Source: Betaproteobacteria bacterium (GTDB taxonomy: Bacteria > Pseudomonadota > Gammaproteobacteria > Burkholderiales > Casimicrobiaceae). From it: a stretch of DNA of 10,502 nucleotides. How positions within the stretch are numbered: the first letter of the stretch is position 1; every line of letters starts with the position of its first letter. The notes beneath the pieces were generated by a model. It saw only the letters and a list, made by a program, of their open reading frames with translations. It had not been told where the DNA came from and searched no databases. The stretch covers positions 53,227-63,728 of the forward strand of contig PLYG01000275.1 in assembly GCA_003153335.1 (NCBI GenBank), read 5' to 3'. A program made the translations under genes and the position numbers. This document shows, piece by piece, positions 6,183 to 10,502 of the stretch.

Positions 6183-6637
6183 CAGGCCGCCCTTCCTAAA
6201 TTGAGATACCACTCGATCTCCGCGATGGCGGCTTCCGCCGTTCTCTGAACGGAGACCCGGTGCCCCACCTGTTGCAGCAGCGCCATCTTCCGGCGCTGCA
6301 CGGGCGATGGCTGATTCCTCCCAGCCTTCATTTCGATGTACAAGCCCGCCCACCGCCCGCGCGGTACCGGGAGTTGCAGGTCAGGTATGCCCGCCTTGAC
6401 GCCTTCTGCCTTCAACCGCTGCGCGACTTGCATTTGCCGCTTCTCGCCGTTCGGTACGGCGTAGAGTAGTTCCAGCAATGGGTAGCGCAGCAGGACCAGC
6501 GGATGATTGGCCCAGACGAACACCGCGCACTGTGCTTGGTGCTCGGGTGCGGCGCGGCGCGCTCGTTTGCCACCCGGACGGTGACCCGGAAACCGGAAAG
6601 TCATCTTCGCGGCACGTAAGTCGGCGACGGTCAGCAC
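6182..6637 (-). CDS. VRR-NUC domain nuclease
   Basis: VRR-NUC proteins are PD-(D/E)xK-fold nucleases found in phages and mobile elements, related to structure-specific and Holliday-junction nucleases. Seen here: E32 in the EHQAQ opening helix, YAVPNGEKR (59-67), then RLKAEGVKAGIPDLQL with D86, IEMK with E102 and K104, and a trailing QRRKMALLQQVGH segment; the order and spacing are those of the family. The length (151 aa) is normal for a single-domain member. The start is unsure: GTG at 6637 gives this length, and ATG at 6604 would still keep the whole domain; neither has a strong Shine-Dalgarno site. It runs divergently from the 607-aa protein gene and is coupled to the small acidic gene downstream. 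It might process recombination intermediates or act in defence; context does not decide. Confidence 0.8.
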   Translation of the reverse strand: MLTVADLRAAKMTFRFPGHRPGGKRARRAAPEHQAQCAVFVWANHPLVLLRYPLLELLYAVPNGEKRQMQVAQRLKAEGVKAGIPDLQLPVPRGRWAGLYIEMKAGRNQPSPVQRRKMALLQQVGHRVSVQRTAEAAIAEIEWYLNLGRAA

Positions 6638-6677
6638 GGGTTGCAGTTCTTCATTTCTGGGCGCCCAAAAAAGGCAT

Positions 6678-6683
6678 TGTCAA
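6678..6683 (-). promoter_or_regulatory. Possible -35 box for the VRR-NUC gene
   Basis: The minus strand carries a consensus TTGACA here, just downstream of the inverted repeat. The -10 region at the right distance (around 6660-6654, CAGAAAT) is poor, so this promoter is only tentative. Confidence 0.3.
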
Positions 6684-6687
6684 TACG

Positions 6688-6709
6688 CTTGTTCGGTTTG
6701 GCGAACAAG
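6688..6709. promoter_or_regulatory. Perfect 8-bp inverted repeat, candidate operator
   Basis: CTTGTTCG (6688-6695) and CGAACAAG (6702-6709) are exact reverse complements around a 6-base spacer. The site lies in the divergent intergenic region, next to a TTGACA box for the minus-strand nuclease gene and about 40 bases before the plus-strand promoter of the 607-aa gene. The size and symmetry fit a dimeric helix-turn-helix repressor. Its regulator is not known; the 607-aa protein itself, having HTH-like segments, is one candidate. Confidence 0.5.
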
Positions 6710-6745
6710 GAGCAGTAAGTTTACGACAAAAACACCGGCACGAAC

Positions 6746-6774
6746 GAATAAGCCATTTGACGTAACACTATAAT
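6746..6774 (+). promoter_or_regulatory. Sigma70-like promoter giving a leaderless mRNA
   Basis: GAATAA (6746-6751) and a perfect TATAAT (6769-6774) are separated by 17 bases. The ATG at 6781 is 7 bases after the end of the -10 box, which is where transcription should start, so the mRNA would have no leader; no Shine-Dalgarno site is present. This mirrors the promoter at 2713-2741. Confidence 0.6.
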
Positions 6775-6780
6775 GCGACG

Positions 6781-8604
6781 ATGATGAACTCTGCCCCGCT
6801 CAAAAGCCGCTCGCGCGCCGTGCGCGGGCAGCACGTGCCACCGCCGCCAAGTTCCACTGGGACATGGCCAGCGCCGGCACTCGCCTTGGTCGTATCGCCG
6901 CTGCTGCCGCCGCCGCAGCCAGCGCTGCCGCCGCAAACGATTGGTGTGACCCGTGTTGTATTCGACCCACTCCAAACCGCGCTGGCCATTCATATGGGTG
7001 GCACCGGGGACCGGCGCGATGAGATCGCCCGTCTCTTGCTCAAGAACAGCCGTTTGCAGCGGATGATTGGCCAGCACGAATACGACCTCAATCTGCGCAA
7101 TGAGCGCGACGAGATCGTGCAAAACACCGTGCTGGTCTTCCTCGACAAGTACCTCCATACCGTGCCGGGCAATGTGGTTGCCCTCGACCGCCCGGAAAAC
7201 GTGTACATGCTGCTGTGGTCGGTGTCGCGCAACGTCGCCCTCGGCGTCAAGGGCAGCATGCTCTCGCACGACCATCGCTATCAGCCCCTGATCGCGCCCA
7301 ATCATCGTGATCGCCGTTCGTTGCACTCCGTCGAAGAGGAGTTGCCGCTACCTGACTCCGCGCTCGATAGCGATATGTATCAGGATGACTTTCGCGATAA
7401 GGTCGAGTCAGCGATTGACCGACAACGTGCCGAAGACAAGCTGGGTCCGCGTTTCGCGGCGATGGGCAGCCGGTTCTGGGCCGACCTGACCAAGCAGAAA
7501 CTGGAGCCCCCTCCGGGCGCCAAACCGGCGGGCGCGCGGGTGTTGATCAAGGAGGCGAAGGAGCTGCTCAGCATCCGGGATCGCCTGCACCTCTCCAACC
7601 AGAAGATGGCGCTGACCGTCGGCATCGAACACCCGTTGTTTTGCGCCTACATCTACGGACGCACCAAGAAGATTCCTGAACGCGTCATGCAACAGGCGCG
7701 CGACCTGATCCGCAAGAACGGCGACGCCAACAAGCAGATTCTGGCCCGGCTGGGCAAACGCTCGATGCGGCGCATCGTTGGTGATTGGCTCACGGGCCTC
7801 GGGCAGCGGCCGGATCAGCCTGGCTACACCGCGCTCGGGAAAATACTCAACGCGGACTGGCATACCGTGCGGCGGTGGCACGAGAACGAATTCAAGCCGC
7901 CATTGGCCAAGCTGCAGGTCCTCGAAGAGATGCTCTTCAATGTCATTCCCCGGCGCCGCTTGCTGGCCGCCTATTGTGGAACCGTGAAGTTGCCTAAGCA
8001 GACCAAGGACGAGCGGGCGTTGGTCGCGCTCAAGTCGCGCAAGGTGGCCGCGCAGGCCCCCGCACGGGCCACGAAGCCCGCTGGACGTTCAGACAAGCCC
8101 GCCCGCGCCACCCCCGTGGCGGTCAAGCGAGCCGTTGCCTCTCGTGGCGTCAGGAAAGCCGCAAAGACCGGCGACAAAGCCCCCACCTCCAAACGGGTCA
8201 CTCCGCTACGCGGTCGATTGAAGGGTAAGGTCACGGCTTCCCTCACCAGTAAACGTGGTTCGCCAAAGGCGCAGCGCAAAGCAGTCGCGGTCCCGAAGCC
8301 GAAGCCGAAGATCAAGGCGAAGGCCGCGCCCAAAGGCAAGGGCAAGGTGACGGCCAAATCAAAGGCAGCGACACCTGCGCGGAAGGTTGCAAGTAAACCG
8401 CGCACCGCCGGCGTGCGGCGAGCTGTCCCCGGCAAACCGGTGGCCACGCGCCAATCGGTGAGCAAGCCACGAACCACGGTGGTGAAAAAGAAAGCCGCCG
8501 CCGTCAAGATCGTGAAACGCGGCAAACCAGCGACGAAGAAACCAAAGCCAGCAACTGCGATAAAGCGCAAGGCGGTGCCGGCAAGCAAGCGCAAGGCGAG
8601 GTGA
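6781..8604 (+). CDS. Sigma-region-2-like / double HTH protein with histone-H1-like basic tail
   Basis: The protein has 607 aa. After a Pro/Ala-rich leader (1-60), residues about 78-157 look like region 2 of ECF-type sigma factors: NERDEIVQNTVLVFLDKY followed by PENVYMLLWSVSRNVAL, matching the DAEDIVQETF...LxxIARN pattern. Residues 270-297 (LSNQKMALTVGIEHPLFCAY, then IYGRTKKIP) resemble an XRE-like helix-turn-helix, and 348-386 (YTALGKILNADWHTVRRWH) a second one. From about 405 to the end, roughly 200 residues are mostly Lys, Arg, Ala, Pro, Thr and Val, like AlgP or bacterial H1-like tails, which bind DNA without sequence preference. No sigma region 4 is evident, so it is unlikely to be a working sigma factor. 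It could be a nucleoid-type regulator. The start at 6781 is supported by the leaderless promoter. I know no named family with this order; domain calls are by eye. Confidence 0.65.
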   Translation: MMNSAPLKSRSRAVRGQHVPPPPSSTGTWPAPALALVVSPLLPPPQPALPPQTIGVTRVVFDPLQTALAIHMGGTGDRRDEIARLLLKNSRLQRMIGQHEYDLNLRNERDEIVQNTVLVFLDKYLHTVPGNVVALDRPENVYMLLWSVSRNVALGVKGSMLSHDHRYQPLIAPNHRDRRSLHSVEEELPLPDSALDSDMYQDDFRDKVESAIDRQRAEDKLGPRFAAMGSRFWADLTKQKLEPPPGAKPAGARVLIKEAKELLSIRDRLHLSNQKMALTVGIEHPLFCAYIYGRTKKIPERVMQQARDLIRKNGDANKQILARLGKRSMRRIVGDWLTGLGQRPDQPGYTALGKILNADWHTVRRWHENEFKPPLAKLQVLEEMLFNVIPRRRLLAAYCGTVKLPKQTKDERALVALKSRKVAAQAPARATKPAGRSDKPARATPVAVKRAVASRGVRKAAKTGDKAPTSKRVTPLRGRLKGKVTASLTSKRGSPKAQRKAVAVPKPKPKIKAKAAPKGKGKVTAKSKAATPARKVASKPRTAGVRRAVPGKPVATRQSVSKPRTTVVKKKAAAVKIVKRGKPATKKPKPATAIKRKAVPASKRKAR

Positions 8605-8705
8605 TCGGCATCATTGTTTGGAGAACTTCCCCCAGCCGTCGGTGGGGCAAAACAGCGGCGACAAGGGCCGGCGTTAGACAGAAACGGCGGTTACCTTGAG
8701 CGGAG

Positions 8706-8736
8706 GGGCCCTTGATGTTGAGGGCCCTGATGTTTT
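8706..8736 (+). terminator. Probable terminator after the 607-aa gene
   Basis: GGGCCCT (8706-8712) pairs with AGGGCCC (8721-8727) over an 8-base loop, followed shortly by TTTT (8733-8736). A weaker hairpin, CCCCA/TGGGG at 8630-8647, lies nearer the stop codon. The remainder of 8605-8829 shows no gene or RNA that I can support. Confidence 0.45.
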
Positions 8737-8829
8737 CTCGCGATCCGCATCGTTGTCCGCGCCATAGTCAACCGAACTGCAGCGTGCTGTCATTTGCGCC
8801 GACCAACATCGCCGACACAAGGAAGCCTC

Positions 8830-9006
8830 ATGCAAGAAGAATCCACCACTCCCCCGGCCGTTGTTGACGAACCCGAAGACTGCGACTTCCTTGCAGCACT
8901 AGGCGCCGTTGTCATTCCGATACTCCCTCCGGGAGACCTCGCTGCCTTCAGTCGGGCCGACATCCAGTTCGCCGCAGTGCAGGAACCAACCGGAACCGTG
9001 CACTGA
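8830..9006 (+). CDS. Small hypothetical protein
   Basis: The protein has 58 aa; family not recognised. AAGGAAG (8819-8825) lies 4 bases before the ATG, a good Shine-Dalgarno site, which is the main support. The N-terminus is acidic (EESTTPPAVVDEPEDCDF), followed by a short hydrophobic stretch, LAALGAVVIPILPPG (22-36), too short and proline-broken for a sure membrane helix. The gene stands alone, with a terminator at 9065-9092 behind it. It could be a tiny membrane-associated or partner protein; no function can be assigned. Confidence 0.45.
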   Translation: MQEESTTPPAVVDEPEDCDFLAALGAVVIPILPPGDLAAFSRADIQFAAVQEPTGTVH

Positions 9007-9064
9007 ACACGGACGCCTGATTGCACCGCGCGAGAGCGACGGTCGCGGGTCAATGACCGCCTAG

Positions 9065-9092
9065 AGCCCATCGACTGCGTCCTTGGGCTTTT
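9065..9092 (+). terminator. Rho-independent terminator, copy 1 of a repeated pair
   Basis: AGCCCA (9065-9070) pairs with TGGGCT (9084-9089), followed by a T-run to 9092. It closes the small gene at 8830. Almost the same sequence occurs at 9829-9859. Confidence 0.65.
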
Positions 9093-9119
9093 CCACGGCG
9101 GGACGCTGCCGCAGGTTGA

Positions 9120-9148
9120 TTGCAAGTCTCCCCGTATTTGGGGATAAT
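9120..9148 (+). promoter_or_regulatory. Sigma70-like promoter for the 9178-9792 gene pair
   Basis: TTGCAA (9120-9125) and GATAAT (9143-9148) are separated by 17 bases. Expected transcription start is near 9155, leaving a leader of about 23 bases before the ATG at 9178. Its placement right after a terminator supports a separate transcription unit. Confidence 0.55.
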
Positions 9149-9177
9149 GGCGTCACAACGCTATTCGAAAGACCCGC

Positions 9178-9514
9178 ATGTCTTCTTCCCTGCGTATCCG
9201 CAAATTTCAGACGCGCCTGCAAGGCGCCGCCGCGACGGAGGCGACGGCAGCCAGCACCATCACCGGCATGCTCGACGCCGAGTTGATGGCGTGGGATGTC
9301 AAGCATTTGATGGAGGTCGAAGAGGCCGTAATTCTGTTGCCGCAGGCGGAGCAGCGGGAGCGCTATGGTCCCCTGTTGGTCCGTGCGTCATCAACGCACG
9401 CCGTGGGCAATTGCATTGCGCGCGGCTAAACTGGGCCTTCTCGACGACGCCACGCTGCAAGCCTTGCGCCCGCAGTTCTTTGCCAAGCCGATTGTCGGTA
9501 CGACGTTGCCATGA
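9178..9514 (+). pseudogene. Frameshifted small hypothetical gene
   Basis: The frame from ATG 9178 reads 69 codons (RIRKFQTRLQGAAATEA through VEEAVILLPQAEQRERYG to LLVR). From about 9386 the sensible reading moves to the next frame: RHQRTPWAIALRAAKLGLL, then ATLQALRPQFFAKPIVGTT and a TGA at 9512-9514. That stop overlaps the next gene's ATG (ATGA at 9511-9514), which argues strongly that the second frame is the real 3' end. Skipping one base near 9385 gives 111 aa. The protein is helical and charged, without known motifs; I do not recognise it. As written, translation would stop at 9429 after 83 aa and uncouple the downstream gene. Mutation and sequence error are both possible. Confidence 0.5.
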
Positions 9515-9792
9515 TTTCATCGCTGAAAGTCTACGGCGAGTGGGATGACGACAAAGCGCAGAAACGTGGCAAGCGCGCCGCGCTCGATCTGACGACGTTG
9601 CGCCGCGTCCTGGTCAAGGTGCATGGTACCAACGGCAACGATTATCTGGTGCGTGGACACGTGGCACTGGATCAATACAAGCGCTGGAATGCCATCACCG
9701 CGCGACGCGACTGCAAAATGCAGTTGCATCTCGGTAGCTCCACCACTGGCTATGTGGAAGGCGAATCGTTCTTTCATCCGCCGGCACCCTGA
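9511..9792 (+). CDS. Small hypothetical protein, coupled to the preceding gene
   Basis: The protein has 93 aa; family not recognised. The ATG lies in an ATGA overlap with the true 3' end of the preceding gene and there is no strong ribosome site, so it depends on coupling. The sequence begins SSLKVYGEWDDDKAQKRGKR, then alternates strand-like stretches (RRVLVKVHG, DYLVRGHVALD, CKMQLHLGSS) and ends VEGESFFHPPAP, suggesting a small beta-rich fold. There is one cysteine and no signal peptide. It is followed by a good terminator at 9829-9859. It could be a partner of the 9178-9514 product. Confidence 0.55.
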   Translation: MISSLKVYGEWDDDKAQKRGKRAALDLTTLRRVLVKVHGTNGNDYLVRGHVALDQYKRWNAITARRDCKMQLHLGSSTTGYVEGESFFHPPAP

Positions 9793-9828
9793 TCTGCACG
9801 CCTCAACGCGCTTTCTTCCCTACCCCTC

Positions 9829-9859
9829 AAGCCCATCGACTCCGTCTTTGGGCTTTTTT
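9829..9859 (+). terminator. Rho-independent terminator, copy 2 of a repeated pair
   Basis: AAGCCCA (9829-9835) pairs with TGGGCTT (9849-9855) and the T-run continues to 9859. It ends the 9178-9792 unit; the minus-strand gene ending at 9873 converges on it. Apart from two substitutions in the loop it repeats the hairpin at 9065-9092. Confidence 0.75.
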
Positions 9860-9872
9860 CATGGGCGGTCGA

Positions 9873-10502
9873 TTACTTGGTCGGCGGCGACGGAAACTCG
9901 ACAACGTAGTTGTCGCTGGCCGCGTAGACGTGCCAACTTCCGTCCTTGGCCGGGGCGGTGTAAACGGCAGTCCACTCTGGAGTGAGCTTGTCCTTGATTT
10001 TCTCGTAGAGTACGCGGGCCGAATCCTTCATCTGTTCGGCCGGGAGGCCGAGCAAACGAGGCATGTGTTTCATCTCGTCGATCTTGTCGAGCGACACCAC
10101 GCTGAAGGTCGGACCGTCGAGCGTGGTGAATACCGCGTACTTCTTGGGCTCCCCGGTGGCGCCGAACATGCCCAGTTCCTCGCTGGCGCCGTAGCCGCAG
10201 ACGTAGGAGCGCGAGTGCAAGTTGCCGGTAATGTGCTGCCCTACCATTAGCGCGCGGTCGTCATGCCAGCGCGCGGGATCACACTGCAGCCCGAACGATG
10301 CCATCAACCGTTGGCCGTTCACGATCTCGCCGTAGATGTCGGCGTCCGATTTCACAGCGGTGGAGCTTTTCATCAGGTATAGCGACGGGCTCTTCAGGGC
10401 GGAGATGGTCTTCCGCCGCCAGTCGGCTTCCGTCGTGTCGCGCGACATGAAGCTCAAGATGTCGAATGCCAGCGTCACTGTTGTCAGCGCGTTGCTGGCG
10501 GA
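9873..10502 (-). CDS. Hypothetical protein (5' end outside window)
   Basis: The frame is open from the window edge to the stop at 9873, giving 209 or more residues; a GTG at 10478 would give 201 aa, but the upstream codons continue without a stop, so the true start probably lies beyond. Readable features are DWRRKTISALKSPSLYLMKS near the start, YGEIVNGQRLMASFGLQCD, a charged helix-rich middle (KIDEMKHMPRLLGLPAEQMK) and an aromatic end with WTAVYTAPAKDGSWHVYAA. Two cysteines and no clear membrane segment occur in the visible part. I do not recognise the family. It converges on the terminator at 9829-9859. An upstream signal peptide cannot be excluded. Confidence 0.6.
   Translation of the reverse strand, partial: SASNALTTVTLAFDILSFMSRDTTEADWRRKTISALKSPSLYLMKSSTAVKSDADIYGEIVNGQRLMASFGLQCDPARWHDDRALMVGQHITGNLHSRSYVCGYGASEELGMFGATGEPKKYAVFTTLDGPTFSVVSLDKIDEMKHMPRLLGLPAEQMKDSARVLYEKIKDKLTPEWTAVYTAPAKDGSWHVYAASDNYVVEFPSPPTK

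Noticed and set aside
6757..6762. TTGACG as -35 box for the 6781 gene
   Set aside because: Only 6 bases from TATAAT; the spacing excludes it for that -10 box.
6721..7326. Minus-strand frame of 201 codons covering the intergenic region
   Set aside because: Antisense to the start of the 607-aa gene and across its promoter; no recognisable domain.
7971..8594. Minus-strand frame of 207 codons
   Set aside because: Antisense of the Lys/Ala/Pro tail; its hydrophobic look is the complement of lysine codons.
1..10502. CRISPR array, tRNA or rRNA genes
   Set aside because: No regularly spaced repeats and no cloverleaf or rRNA-like sequence noticed on either strand.

Overview
This GC-rich window looks like the accessory DNA of a proteobacterium (plasmid or integrated conjugative/genomic island). 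The reasons are an actin-type partition gene, an HU-like protein, a VRR-NUC nuclease, a solitary IS605-type tnpB, and several short genes I cannot match to families. Type IV pilin genes, sigma70-like promoter boxes and Shine-Dalgarno sites fit a beta- or gammaproteobacterium. I cannot name a genus from sequence alone.

Layout. 1-2025 (+): the 3' part of a ParM/StbA-like actin ATPase, a probable ribbon-helix-helix partner with a proline-rich tail, an HU-family protein and a small hypothetical, closely spaced like a segregation/nucleoid operon. 2085-2718 (+): a secreted-type protein gene split by a +1 frameshift. 2752-3171 (+): a cysteine-rich zinc-ribbon-like protein that ends exactly where an IS605-type element begins. 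3169 to about 4440 (-): tnpB with all three RuvC acidic residues and zinc finger, three successive hairpins at its 3' end that look like an omegaRNA scaffold, and a decayed 5' end. 4651-5711 (-): two paralogous type IV pilin-like genes, one with the prepilin cleavage motif and one without. 5838-6637 (-): a VRR-NUC nuclease and a small acidic protein, overlapping stop/start. 6638-6780: a divergent control region with a perfect 8-bp inverted repeat. 6781-8604 (+): a 607-aa protein joining a sigma-region-2-like segment, two HTH-like segments and a roughly 190-residue histone-H1-like basic tail. 8830-9792 (+): three small hypotheticals, one frameshifted, separated by two nearly identical terminators. 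9873-10502 (-): the 3' part of an unrecognised gene running off the window.

How the parts relate. The ParM/RHH/HU group probably serves DNA segregation and compaction. The 607-aa protein has the look of a regulator or nucleoid protein. Its promoter shares the same -35 octamer and 17-bp spacer with the promoter of the cysteine-rich gene at 2752, and both give (nearly) leaderless mRNAs, which suggests shared control. The TnpB/omegaRNA unit is positioned so that its natural guide would copy the last codons of the cysteine-rich gene. Three genes in the window need a frameshift of the same sign (one extra base), which could be decay or sequence error.
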